Source of the DNA: Sulfurospirillum multivorans DSM 12446
GTDB lineage: Bacteria > Campylobacterota > Campylobacteria > Campylobacterales > Sulfurospirillaceae
Length of the DNA stretch: 64,000 nucleotides
Direction: 5' to 3'
Assembly (NCBI RefSeq): GCF_000568815.1
Contig: NZ_CP007201.1
Span: 496,001-560,000, forward strand
The translations under genes were made by a program, and so were the position numbers. The notes below the pieces were generated by a model. The model made no database searches and was not told the origin of the DNA. It saw nothing but the letters and a program-made list of their open reading frames with translations. Positions 46,260 through 54,350 of the stretch are shown here, one piece after another (position 1 is the stretch's first letter; every line of letters begins with the position of its first letter).

Positions 46260-46996
46260 AGCAATTAGTTGCCTACATTACGGCGGGTTTTCCCGATAAA
46301 ATTTTTTCATTAGATTTAGTTTCTGCCTTAAAAGAAGCAGGTGTCGATAAGTTAGAGTTAGGCATTCCTTTCTCCGATCCTGTTGCGGATGGTCCTATTA
46401 TTGAGGTGGCAAATTTACATGCACTGCAAAATGGGTTTAAAATGGAGACGCTTTTTGAAATCTCTTCCATCGTTGCGCCTACAATTGAGACCTACTGGAT
46501 GGGCTATTTTAATCCTTTTTACCATAAAGGCATGGAGACATTTGCCCAAAAAGCAACCGAGTTTGGCGTTAAAGGGTTTATTATTCCCGATCTTCCGCAT
46601 GAAGAAGCCACTCCTTACATTCCGTTGATGAATCAGTATAACATCTCATTGATTAGTTTTGTAGCGCCAACGCACAGTAAAGAGCGCATCGCCACTGTTG
46701 TGAAAGATGCTAAAGGGTTTATCTATTTGGTCGCGTATGCTGGCATCACAGGAGCGCACGCGAGTGAAGACTTGAGCAAAACGATCCAAACCATTAAAGA
46801 ACAGAGCAACACCCCTTTGTTTGTAGGATTTGGTGTCAATGAAAAGACCGCAAAAGAGCGTGTACGCGGTGTGGATGGCGTTATCGTAGGCAGTGCTTTT
46901 GTGGAAGTGCTTTTAAATGAAAGTCTCAGTGGAAGTGAAAAGATTGCGAGTATTGCTCAAAAAGCACGAATCATTAAAGAGAAAATTAACGCGTAA
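46256..46996 (+). CDS. trpA: Tryptophan synthase alpha subunit
   Basis: Cleaves indole-3-glycerol phosphate to indole. 246 residues. LELGIPFSDPVADGPIIE contains the catalytic glutamate and aspartate neighbourhood; VAYAGITGAHAS and VGFGVNEKTAK bind the phosphate. The start is GTG overlapping the HPt gene stop. trpB and the other trp genes are not in the window. A hairpin follows. Confidence 0.95.
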   Translation: MKQLVAYITAGFPDKIFSLDLVSALKEAGVDKLELGIPFSDPVADGPIIEVANLHALQNGFKMETLFEISSIVAPTIETYWMGYFNPFYHKGMETFAQKATEFGVKGFIIPDLPHEEATPYIPLMNQYNISLISFVAPTHSKERIATVVKDAKGFIYLVAYAGITGAHASEDLSKTIQTIKEQSNTPLFVGFGVNEKTAKERVRGVDGVIVGSAFVEVLLNESLSGSEKIASIAQKARIIKEKINA

Positions 46997-47004
46997 AAAA
47001 GTGC

Positions 47005-47032
47005 GTAGCAGTGATGGTGATCTCACTGCTAC
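47005..47032. terminator. Bidirectional terminator between trpA and mlaC
   Basis: GTAGCAGTGA (47005-47014) pairs with TCACTGCTAC (47023-47032), flanked by an A-run on the left and TTTT on the right, between convergent genes. Confidence 0.8.
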
Positions 47033-47625
47033 TTTTGTGTTGGCTCATCAGGCTGTTTGAGTTTTTCAAGCAGGGAATCAAACGAATCTTTGGTTAAAAT
47101 ATCGGCGAACTGCGTACGGTAGGTTTGAATAATGCTCACCCCTAAAATATCAACATCGTAAATCATCCAGCTGCCATTTTTATCTTTATAAAATTTATAG
47201 ATAATCTCATACACTTCGCTGTTTTTCATCAGATGCGTCGTTAAATGAATCCGCGTATCTTTGATCTTTTCCAAATTCTTAATAACAATCTTCTCATCGG
47301 TGTAAAGATCAAGTTTTTCCATGTACGATGTTTTGAGTTTCATCTCAAAAAGCTTGCTAAATTCCATCTGTTTGGAAGGTGAAAGCGATGCCCACTGTTT
47401 TCCACCCAGAGAAAGTTGTGACATTAACGTATAATCAAAAATAGAATCAAAAATGGTGAAAAGTTTTTCGGTTTTTTGAGGCTTTGGCATTTTTTTATCG
47501 CGTAAAATGGTGGTTGCAAGGTCTATATTGCTTTGCATAAACGAAGGAATATCCGCTTCTGGAATCGCAAAAGAGATGTTACATGTAAAAAGTAATGCTA
47601 AAAAGATACGTGCAAAAAAGTTCAT
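47029..47625 (-). CDS. mlaC: MlaC/Ttg2D-like phospholipid-binding periplasmic protein
   Basis: Shuttles phospholipids between membranes in the Mla lipid-asymmetry system. 198 residues: signal peptide (1 to about 20, ending CNISFA), then the Ttg2 domain with FDSIFDYTLMSQLSLGGKQW and the SYMEKLDLY segment. It lies three bases after mlaA. The MlaFED transporter genes are not in the window. A palindrome (47579-47588) falls inside the signal peptide, encoding FTCN. Confidence 0.85.
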   Translation of the reverse strand: MNFFARIFLALLFTCNISFAIPEADIPSFMQSNIDLATTILRDKKMPKPQKTEKLFTIFDSIFDYTLMSQLSLGGKQWASLSPSKQMEFSKLFEMKLKTSYMEKLDLYTDEKIVIKNLEKIKDTRIHLTTHLMKNSEVYEIIYKFYKDKNGSWMIYDVDILGVSIIQTYRTQFADILTKDSFDSLLEKLKQPDEPTQK

Positions 47626-47628
47626 ACG

Positions 47629-48378
47629 TTACTCACTAATCAGTTTAGTTCTGCGTGATTCATAGACATCACGCAAGAAAGGATAGAGCTCAATCGCATC
47701 TTTTTTAAAGTTGTCATACTCTTTTACATGTAAAGAAGTTTTATTGATCGTGTAAAAGGCAGTAGCCGCCATTGCTTGATCTGAATTATCGAGCAGATTG
47801 GCATCGTGGCGTCCTTTCATGTAGGTGATTGGGTTAAGCCACATATCGCCAGCAAGTCCTGCAATATCGCGAACATTGGATGGTCCAAAGAGCGGAAGGA
47901 CAACGTGGAAGCCATTGCCAACACCGTAATGTCCCAGTGTCTGACCCAAGTCTTCATCGTGCGCTTTGATGCCAAGCTCTTCGCCCGCCACATCACGAAA
48001 GCCTAAAATTCCCATGGTGGAGTTGAGTACAAACCGTTCTGTCTCTTCCAAACTGTTGTAAAATTTGAGTTGCAAAAGGTTGTTCACGAGACGAATAGGA
48101 TAAAAAATATTCTCAAAAAAGTTTGAAACACCATGACGCGCCATTTCAGGAACGACATACGCGTAGCCTTGTGCGGTTGGTCTTAGAAGGTATTCGTAAA
48201 ATTTGTCATTGACGCTTGTCATCATTTCATTGTAGCCACTGAGTGGATCGAAAAGATTTTCGCTATTTTTAGTATTAAATTCAGCCTCAAAGTCGTCATT
48301 GTTATGTGTCGTCGTGCCAATATAGTCACTTGCGGACAAGAAGGAAAGGCTTATGAAGCAGGCTAAAATAAAACGCAA
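47629..48378 (-). CDS. mlaA: MlaA/VacJ family outer-membrane protein
   Basis: Removes misplaced phospholipids from the outer leaflet of the outer membrane. 249 residues. DPLSGYNEMMTSVNDKFYEYLLRP, FENIFYPIRLVNNLLQLKF, NSTMGILGFRDVA and LGHYGVGNGFHVVLPLFGPSNVRD are the VacJ hallmarks. The N-terminus is a signal peptide but shows no proper lipobox: the only early Cys (residue 7) lies inside the hydrophobic core, so unlike E. coli MlaA it may not be a lipoprotein. A palindrome (47723-47734) encodes LHVK. Confidence 0.9.
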   Translation of the reverse strand: MRFILACFISLSFLSASDYIGTTTHNNDDFEAEFNTKNSENLFDPLSGYNEMMTSVNDKFYEYLLRPTAQGYAYVVPEMARHGVSNFFENIFYPIRLVNNLLQLKFYNSLEETERFVLNSTMGILGFRDVAGEELGIKAHDEDLGQTLGHYGVGNGFHVVLPLFGPSNVRDIAGLAGDMWLNPITYMKGRHDANLLDNSDQAMAATAFYTINKTSLHVKEYDNFKKDAIELYPFLRDVYESRRTKLISE

Positions 48379-48451
48379 AATAGTACCTCTTTCTTTTTAA
48401 ATTGCGCAATTATAGGATTTTTTTGATTTAAAGTAAATTAAAGCAGGCATC

Positions 48452-48494
48452 TTTGCTTGTAATTAGATTAAAACAAGCAAAATTTAATCTAATT
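48452..48494. promoter_or_regulatory. Two interleaved inverted repeats before the rpsB promoter
   Basis: Arms in order: TTTGCTTGT (48452-48460), AATTAGATTAAA (48461-48472), ACAAGCAAA (48473-48481), TTTAATCTAATT (48483-48494). The first pairs perfectly with the third and the second with the fourth, so only one hairpin can form at a time. It lies in the divergent mlaA/rpsB gap just before the -10; a candidate operator. Confidence 0.65.
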
Positions 48495-48499
48495 TTGAC

Positions 48500-48505
48500 T
48501 ATAAT
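48500..48505 (+). promoter_or_regulatory. -10 box (TATAAT) of rpsB-tsf
   Basis: ATTTTGACTATAATC matches the Campylobacterota vegetative promoter (T-rich, TTTTGnnTATAAT). It lies about 100 bases before rpsB, leaving a long leader. Confidence 0.7.
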
Positions 48506-48521
48506 CACCGTCCAAATCTCA

Positions 48522-48570
48522 CACACACCAATCCTTTACGGTTGCAGTTTACGCTGTTGATGGGTGTGGA
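48522..48570 (+). promoter_or_regulatory. Structured rpsB mRNA leader (candidate S2 autoregulation site)
   Basis: CACACC (48524-48529) can pair with GGTGTG (48563-48568), closing a loop of about 33 bases with its own internal pairing potential, just before the rpsB ribosome site. Ribosomal-protein leaders that bind S2 are known in other bacteria; identity with them is not established here. Confidence 0.45.
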
Positions 48571-48603
48571 GGCAAAACCAAAAAAAACACAAGGAGCAAA
48601 TTC

Positions 48604-49392
48604 ATGGTAACCATGAAAGACCTATTAGAATGTGGTGTACACTTCGGACACCAAACACGACGTTGGAATCCAAAGATGAAAAAATTCATCTTCGGCGAGA
48701 GAAAAAACATCTATATCGTAGATTTACAAAAAACACTACGTTATTTTAGATACACGTACAATGTTGTTAAAGATGCAGCAGCAGAAGGCAAAACAATGCT
48801 TTTTGTTGGTACCAAAAAACAAGCAAGCCAAGCCGTTAAAGAGTACGCAGAAAAATGCGGTATGCCATACGTTAACCACAGATGGTTAGGCGGAATGCTT
48901 ACTAACTACCAAACAATCAGACAATCAATCCGTAAACTTGACATCATCGAGAAGATGGAAGAAGATGGACAAATCGACCTTCTCACTAAAAAAGAAGCGT
49001 TGATGCTTAGAAGAAAAAAAGAGAAACTTCTTGATTACCTTGGTGGTATCAGAAACATGAAAAACTTACCTGATATGATCTTTGTTATCGACACCGTAAA
49101 AGAAAAAATCGCGGTTCAAGAAGCAAGAAGACTTGGAATTACCGTTGTTGCTCCTCTTGATACCAACTGTGATCCAGACGTTGTTGATCTTCCAATTCCT
49201 GGAAATGATGATGCGATCCGTTCAATTCAACTTTTCTGTAAAGAGATGTGTGAAGCGATGACTGAGGGTTATGAAATCCGTTCAAAAGATGCTCCAGCTG
49301 AAGAAGTAGCAGACATTAATGAAGACGAGAAAAAAGAGTTGATCGCGGAAGTGGTCAGCGAAGCAGAGTTTGCAGTAGAGGAAGGCGAATAA
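48604..49392 (+). CDS. rpsB: 30S ribosomal protein S2
   Basis: Small-subunit ribosomal protein, 262 residues. [19 protein letters not shown] and [17 protein letters not shown] are invariant S2 segments; [14 protein letters not shown] and [25 protein letters not shown] follow. AAGGAG lies eight bases before the ATG. An acidic C-terminal tail of about 35 residues is present. The stop shares one base with the tsf start (TAATG). Confidence 0.97.
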   Translation: MVTMKDLLECGVHFGHQTRRWNPKMKKFIFGERKNIYIVDLQKTLRYFRYTYNVVKDAAAEGKTMLFVGTKKQASQAVKEYAEKCGMPYVNHRWLGGMLTNYQTIRQSIRKLDIIEKMEEDGQIDLLTKKEALMLRRKKEKLLDYLGGIRNMKNLPDMIFVIDTVKEKIAVQEARRLGITVVAPLDTNCDPDVVDLPIPGNDDAIRSIQLFCKEMCEAMTEGYEIRSKDAPAEEVADINEDEKKELIAEVVSEAEFAVEEGE

Positions 49393-50459
49393 TGGCTGAG
49401 ATTACTGCTGCTTTAGTTAAAGAACTTCGTGAGTCCACTGGGGCTGGTATGATGGACTGCAAAAAAGCACTAGTCGATACCGATGGTGATTTTGAAGCAG
49501 CCAAAGATCTTTTAAGAGAAAAAGGTCTTGGTAAAGCGGCTAAAAAAGCTGACAGACTTGCTAGCGAAGGTTTGGTCAACGTTTTCGTTGATCCGAGTCT
49601 TAAAATAGCAACGGTCAGTGAAATCAATGCTGAAACTGACTTCGTTGCAAAAAATGAAGGCTTTATCAATTTAACCAAAGACACCACAGCACATATTCAA
49701 ACGACCAATGTTGAAACAACAGAAGAGTTGATGAAAACAACGATTAATGGGACTGTGTTTGAAGAGTATTTTGCAACGAAAGTTGCAACGATTGGTGAGA
49801 ACTTGGTCGTTAGACGTTTTACAACGCTTAAAGCGGGCGCAAATGGCGTTGTTAATGGGTATGTTCACTCAAACGGTCGTGTAGGTGTTTTAATTGCGGC
49901 AAATTGTGATAGCGAAAAAACAGCAGCAGCAGCGGGTGAGTTTATCCGTAACCTGTGTATGCACGCAGCGGCAATGAAACCAAGTTTTTTAAGCTATACA
50001 GAGCTTGATGCCGAGTTTGTTGAGAAAGAGACCGTTGGTATTAAAGCGGATATTGAAAAAGAGAATGAGGAGTTGAAAAGACTTCAAAAACCTCTTAAAC
50101 GTATGCCTCTTTTTGTTTCTCGTGTGCAGTTAACCGATGCTGTTTTAGCAGATGCTAAAGCTGAGATGCAAGCGGAACTTAAAGCACAGGGTAAACCTGA
50201 GCAAATCTGGGATAAAATTATTCCTGGACAAATTGATCGCTTTATCGCTGATAATACACAGCTTGACCAACAATACACACTTTTAAGTCAATTCTATGTT
50301 ATGGATGATAAAAAAACCATTGCACAAGTTGTTGAAGAAAAAGCTAAAGAGCTTGGTGGTAAAATTGAGCTTGTAGGCTACGTTCGTTTTGAACTTGGCG
50401 AAGGCTTAGAGAAAAAAGCATGTGACTTCGCGAGCGAAGTTGCTGAGCAACTCAAATAA
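49392..50459 (+). CDS. tsf: Translation elongation factor Ts
   Basis: Nucleotide exchange factor for EF-Tu, 355 residues. ELRESTGAGMMDCKKAL is the UBA-like N-terminal signature and EINAETDFVAKNEGF the second one. The long C-terminal half with VQLTDAVLADAKAEMQ suits Campylobacterota EF-Ts, which is larger than the 283-residue E. coli protein. Ends before a hairpin. Confidence 0.96.
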   Translation: MAEITAALVKELRESTGAGMMDCKKALVDTDGDFEAAKDLLREKGLGKAAKKADRLASEGLVNVFVDPSLKIATVSEINAETDFVAKNEGFINLTKDTTAHIQTTNVETTEELMKTTINGTVFEEYFATKVATIGENLVVRRFTTLKAGANGVVNGYVHSNGRVGVLIAANCDSEKTAAAAGEFIRNLCMHAAAMKPSFLSYTELDAEFVEKETVGIKADIEKENEELKRLQKPLKRMPLFVSRVQLTDAVLADAKAEMQAELKAQGKPEQIWDKIIPGQIDRFIADNTQLDQQYTLLSQFYVMDDKKTIAQVVEEKAKELGGKIELVGYVRFELGEGLEKKACDFASEVAEQLK

Positions 50460-50476
50460 ATCTAAAAATTTTTCGT

Positions 50477-50498
50477 GGTGGAGAGGCAACTCTTCACC
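50477..50498 (+). terminator. Terminator or attenuator hairpin after tsf
   Basis: GGTGGAGAG-GCAA-CTCTTCACC forms a 9-bp stem with one G-T pair and a tetraloop, followed by CTCTTTCTT; it lies between tsf and the ABC ATPase gene. Confidence 0.7.
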
Positions 50499-50518
50499 CT
50501 CTTTCTTGAAGGACATTG

Positions 50519-51163
50519 ATGTCTTTACTACATGCACAAAATATCTCTCATGCTTTTGATTATCTTCTATTTGAAAATGTTAATTTTACGCTTTCCCCCA
50601 AAGAGTCGATGGCAATTTTAGGTGTCAGTGGTAGTGGAAAATCAACCTTACTTCATATCTGTTCGACACTCCTTCAACCTAATCATGGCGAAGTGATTTT
50701 GTGTGATCATACTATTTACAGTGATAGTGATGATGCAAGGTTAAAACTAAGACGTTACGATGTAGGGATTATTTTTCAATCTCACTACCTTTTTAAAGGC
50801 TTTTTTGCCAATGAAAATGTGGAACTTGCCTCTTTTATCAGTGATCAAGAACTTGATCCTAGCATTTTAGAGCGTTTGGGCATCGCTGATTTTATGCACT
50901 ACCGTGTGGGAGATCTCTCAGGTGGTCAACAACAACGTGTCTCTATAGCGCGCGTACTGGCTAAAAAACCCAAAATTATCTTTGCCGATGAGCCCACAGG
51001 AAACTTGGATGACAAAACCGCTCAAGAGGTCATGAACGTTTTGTTTGAGTACATTGAAAAAGAAAATGCGGCTCTTCTTTTGGTCACCCATAATCATCAA
51101 TTAGCCAAACAGTGCACCTATACCAGACATCTCCATGTGGATGGACTCAAAGAGGAAGCATAA
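50519..51163 (+). CDS. ABC transporter ATPase (LolD/FtsE-like)
   Basis: ATP-binding subunit, 214 residues from the ATG at 50519 (AAGGA upstream). Walker A GVSGSGKST (about 35-43), signature LSGGQQQRVSIARVL, Walker B IIFADEPTGNLD and H-loop LLVTHNH are complete; the latter two are typical of the LolD/MacB/FtsE branch. No permease gene is adjacent. The same ATPase sits between tsf and fliR in Campylobacter (from memory), so the partner must be encoded elsewhere. Confidence 0.88.
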   Translation: MSLLHAQNISHAFDYLLFENVNFTLSPKESMAILGVSGSGKSTLLHICSTLLQPNHGEVILCDHTIYSDSDDARLKLRRYDVGIIFQSHYLFKGFFANENVELASFISDQELDPSILERLGIADFMHYRVGDLSGGQQQRVSIARVLAKKPKIIFADEPTGNLDDKTAQEVMNVLFEYIEKENAALLLVTHNHQLAKQCTYTRHLHVDGLKEEA

Positions 51164-51164
51164 C

Positions 51165-51941
51165 GTGGAATCACTTGTAAAACTTTTTGGTGAAGGGCAA
51201 GTTATTCTCTTTTTTCTTCTTTTCGCTCGTTTAAGTGGTCTTTTTGCGTTTTTCCCTTTTTACTCTCATGCCAATATTCCACTCAGCATTAAATCATCCA
51301 TCACGTTTTTTATGGTCATTTTTTTATTTCCACTTCTCCCTCCAGCTTTACATGTAAACGCAACACTGCTCAATCTTTCGCTGGCGATTGTCGGCGAACT
51401 GTTGATTGGTTTTGTGGCAGGGCTTTTTTTAACCATAACGATTTCTATTTTGCAAATGGCGGGAATGCAGATTTCGTTTGTGATGGGTTTTACGATGGCA
51501 AGTGTTGTGGACCCTCAAACGAGTACTTCGATTCCTCTTCTATCCCAAATGCTCTCTTTAATCGGGCTGATGGTCATTTTAGCCTTTAATGGGCATCACC
51601 AAATGCTTCTTTTTATCGCCGATTCCCTAACGCTTTTACCGTTAGGAAGTTTTTATCCACAAACCAATATTCTCACCTATCTTCTTAAAGCAATGACAGG
51701 AATGTTTGTGTACGGGTTTATCCTCTCTTTTCCTGTCGTAGGCTTTTCCCTTCTGTTGGATGTTGTTTTTGGAATGCTGATGAAAACCATGCCTCAATTT
51801 AACCTTTTGGTTATCGGATTTCCTATTAAAATTATGGTTTCATTGGTGGTACTTGTTGCAATACTCGCTTCGATGATGCTGATCTTTAAGAAAGAATTTA
51901 TCGAAGCGCTCAACCATTTGACCATTCTTTTTGTGCGTTAA
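51165..51941 (+). CDS. fliR: Flagellar export apparatus protein FliR
   Basis: Inner-membrane component of the flagellar type III export gate. About 258 residues from the GTG at 51165 (GAGGAA upstream), one base after the ATPase stop; a longer reading inside the ATPase gene is unlikely. Six or so transmembrane helices, with FARLSGLFAFFPFYS, GELLIGFVAGL, GMQISFVMGFTMASVVDP and PQFNLLVIGFPIKI conserved. A palindrome (51347-51358) encodes LHVN. Confidence 0.93.
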   Translation: MESLVKLFGEGQVILFFLLFARLSGLFAFFPFYSHANIPLSIKSSITFFMVIFLFPLLPPALHVNATLLNLSLAIVGELLIGFVAGLFLTITISILQMAGMQISFVMGFTMASVVDPQTSTSIPLLSQMLSLIGLMVILAFNGHHQMLLFIADSLTLLPLGSFYPQTNILTYLLKAMTGMFVYGFILSFPVVGFSLLLDVVFGMLMKTMPQFNLLVIGFPIKIMVSLVVLVAILASMMLIFKKEFIEALNHLTILFVR

Positions 51942-52001
51942 AGCAATCATAAATTTTTTTATACTACAATGAGTGTTAATAATTCTCATTCAGGAGTGAG
52001 C

Positions 52002-53411
52002 ATGCGCCTGTTACTACTCAATAATAATCCCGCTGTTTCAAGATTGATCAAACTTAGTGCCGAAAAAGCTGGGTATGAGTTAGACGAGTTTGAAGATTAC
52101 GGCTTAGTGCCACTCACAACGTACGACCTCATTTTAGTGGACAATGAACTCTATGATGAGAATGCCCTCGTAGCACTTCGTGAACATACAGACTGTGACT
52201 ATGTCGTCTACATCTGCCAAAGAGGTTCCAAAAAACCTGAAGCGGTCAATGTGGTACTTGAAAAACCCTTTTTGCCAACCGATTTTTTAGTCCTTTTAGA
52301 GAAGATTAAAAATGTGATTGAAAGTCATAAAGCTGAAGAGGTTACTGAAGATCCCATAGCGACATCTTCTGCAACAACCGATGCTTTTGATATTGATCAA
52401 ATCGATACGCTTGAGGGCGAAGATGATATGCTTCCTATCAACCTTCTTGAAGAGTATGACAATGACTTTAAAAAAGAGGAATCAAGCGAGCAAAGGGATA
52501 GCTTTGACGACCTTGAACGTGATGATTTGAATTTAGATGATAACGCTTTGGAAGATAAACAGAGTGACCTCGAAGAAAAAGAGTTGACGCTGGAAGATCC
52601 ATTCTCATTTGATGCGGTTGACTCTTTGGATAAAGAGGCTCCAACGTCTTTTGAAGATTTTGATTTTGAAGAAGAACCGAGTACTGTTTCGTCGTCTCTT
52701 GATGAAGAAGAGGTGCATAACCCTTCTATTTTGGATAAAGATGATATTGATGAAGTGAAGCAGCTTTTAGATGAAAGCGAAGAAGAAGAGGATGAAAAAG
52801 AGATTGACGCATTGTCATTGGATGCGCTTGGTATCGAAGAAGATGATGCGGGAACCTTCTTCTTGGATGAAGAAGAAAAAGAAGAAGAAGAACCTTTGGT
52901 AAAAGAGGAAGATTCTTTAGCGCTTGAAGCAGATGATATGTCTGATTTAACCTTTGAAGATGTTCCTCCCGTAGAAGACGAGATGGAAGATGCGCTTGAA
53001 AAGGACACGGTTGTTGCAGAAGATCAAGAAGAGATTATTGATGATTTTGCAGAAGTGATCGAGGAAAAAATAGAAGAAGAGAAAGAACAGGCATTAGAAG
53101 AAGAGGAATTCCTCCCAAGTCTTGATAGTGCCCTTAGTGGATTGGATGATGCGCTAGGAGAGATTGACTCTTTGGATGATCTCAATGAAACTATGCTCAA
53201 AGTCGCTTTTGGTGAAGAGGTTGAAGAAGAAGCTGAAGCTCCTGCTCCTGTAGCGACTGAAGCTCCAAAAAGCCAAGATATTGAAGTGATTCGCGATGAG
53301 ATTGAAAATAGTATTGCGCGTAGTATCTCAAGCTTAGCGCAAAGCGATATTTTACGTGAAGCGCTTAAGGGAATGCGTCTGAATATCTCCATTACCTTTG
53401 ATGAGAAGTAG
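52002..53411 (+). CDS. Highly acidic protein with N-terminal receiver-like domain
   Basis: Protein of about 469 residues from the ATG at 52002 (AGGAG upstream); an ATG at 51969 has no ribosome site. Residues 1 to about 115 resemble a response-regulator-type alpha/beta fold (MRLLLLNNNPAVSRLIKLSA, YDLILVDNELYDE, VVLEKPFLPTDFLVLLEKI). A low-complexity region rich in Glu, Asp and Ser follows (about 120-420), then a helical end (about 430-469, SQDIEVIRDEIENSIARSI). Campylobacter has a highly acidic protein at the same place beside fliR and gmk (from memory). Its role is unknown; polar or flagellar organisation would be a guess. Confidence 0.8.
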   Translation: MRLLLLNNNPAVSRLIKLSAEKAGYELDEFEDYGLVPLTTYDLILVDNELYDENALVALREHTDCDYVVYICQRGSKKPEAVNVVLEKPFLPTDFLVLLEKIKNVIESHKAEEVTEDPIATSSATTDAFDIDQIDTLEGEDDMLPINLLEEYDNDFKKEESSEQRDSFDDLERDDLNLDDNALEDKQSDLEEKELTLEDPFSFDAVDSLDKEAPTSFEDFDFEEEPSTVSSSLDEEEVHNPSILDKDDIDEVKQLLDESEEEEDEKEIDALSLDALGIEEDDAGTFFLDEEEKEEEEPLVKEEDSLALEADDMSDLTFEDVPPVEDEMEDALEKDTVVAEDQEEIIDDFAEVIEEKIEEEKEQALEEEEFLPSLDSALSGLDDALGEIDSLDDLNETMLKVAFGEEVEEEAEAPAPVATEAPKSQDIEVIRDEIENSIARSISSLAQSDILREALKGMRLNISITFDEK

Positions 53412-53413
53412 CC

Positions 53414-54028
53414 GTGAAGGGTAACCTTTTAGTGATTTCAGGACCGAGTGGCTCGGGAAAAAGTTCTTTAATGAAAGAGGTGCTTCAAGAGATCCCCGAT
53501 GCGTACTTTTCAATTTCAAGCACAACACGCTCCATTCGTGAAGGGGAAAAAGAGGGTGTTAATTACCACTTTATCTCCAAAGCAGAGTTTGAAAAAGATA
53601 TGGATGAAGGGTTCTTCTTAGAGTGGGCGAAAGTGCATGATAACTACTATGGTACATCACTCAAGCCTATTTTAAAAGAGCTTCATGAAGGTAAATTGGT
53701 CATCTGTGATATTGATGTACAAGGGCATAAAATTGCACGGGAAAAATTTGGAAGTATCATCACCTCTGTTTTCATCACAACACCTGATCAAAAGTCGCTC
53801 AAAGAGCGTCTGATCAACCGAGGAACCGATAGTGCTGAAGTGATTGAAAAGCGTTTAGATAATGCAGTTTCTGAGATGACACGCATCAGAGAATACGATT
53901 ATCTTTTAATTAATGACGATTTTAAAACCACACTGCACGCACTGTTTGCCATTGCGCATGCTTCGCGAAAAAAAATGGCGTTGATGGATTTGGGTGAATT
54001 TATGAGTGCGTGGGCAAACATCGATTAG
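53414..54028 (+). CDS. gmk: Guanylate kinase
   Basis: Phosphorylates GMP to GDP. 204 residues. P-loop ISGPSGSGKSSLMKE, the GMP-binding SISSTTRSIREGEKEGVNYHF and FLEWAKVHDNYYGTS, and the lid region with RLINRGTDSAEVIEKRL are all present. The start is GTG at 53414, two bases after the acidic-protein stop. Confidence 0.96.
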   Translation: MKGNLLVISGPSGSGKSSLMKEVLQEIPDAYFSISSTTRSIREGEKEGVNYHFISKAEFEKDMDEGFFLEWAKVHDNYYGTSLKPILKELHEGKLVICDIDVQGHKIAREKFGSIITSVFITTPDQKSLKERLINRGTDSAEVIEKRLDNAVSEMTRIREYDYLLINDDFKTTLHALFAIAHASRKKMALMDLGEFMSAWANID

Positions 54029-54098
54029 ACTTTTTGTTTATCAAAAAATGGTACAATACCAATAACTATATATATCGTTATCAGACAAAGGAGAGAGT

Positions 54099-54341
54099 AT
54101 GGGTTCATTTAGTATTTCACATTGGTTAGTCATTTTAGCAGTGGTTGTTTTGCTTTTTGGTGCAAAAAAAATACCAGAACTTGCTAAAGGTGTAGGTCAA
54201 GGTATTAAAGATTTTAAAAAAGCTATCAAAGAAGATGAACAAGCAAAAACAACAGTCGATCAAGTAGAGACAAAACCAGAATCTGGTGCTACACCAACGG
54301 CTACGACATCAACACCCGCAGACGAAAAAAAGTCTGTATAA
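54099..54341 (+). CDS. tatA: Sec-independent translocase subunit TatA
   Basis: Pore-forming component of the Tat pathway for folded proteins. 80 residues: one N-terminal membrane helix ([20 protein letters not shown]), an amphipathic helix with the [20 protein letters not shown] signature, and a Thr/Pro/Glu-rich tail. AAAGGAGAG precedes the ATG. It lies nine bases before argS. Confidence 0.95.
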   Translation: MGSFSISHWLVILAVVVLLFGAKKIPELAKGVGQGIKDFKKAIKEDEQAKTTVDQVETKPESGATPTATTSTPADEKKSV

Positions 54342-54350
54342 GGTTACGTA

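Noticed and set aside
52397-53392. Long serine-rich minus-strand frames opposite the acidic protein gene.
   Set aside because: They are the mirror of Glu/Asp codons (GAA/GAT read as TTC/ATC and TCT/TCA-type codons); no ribosome site or family match.
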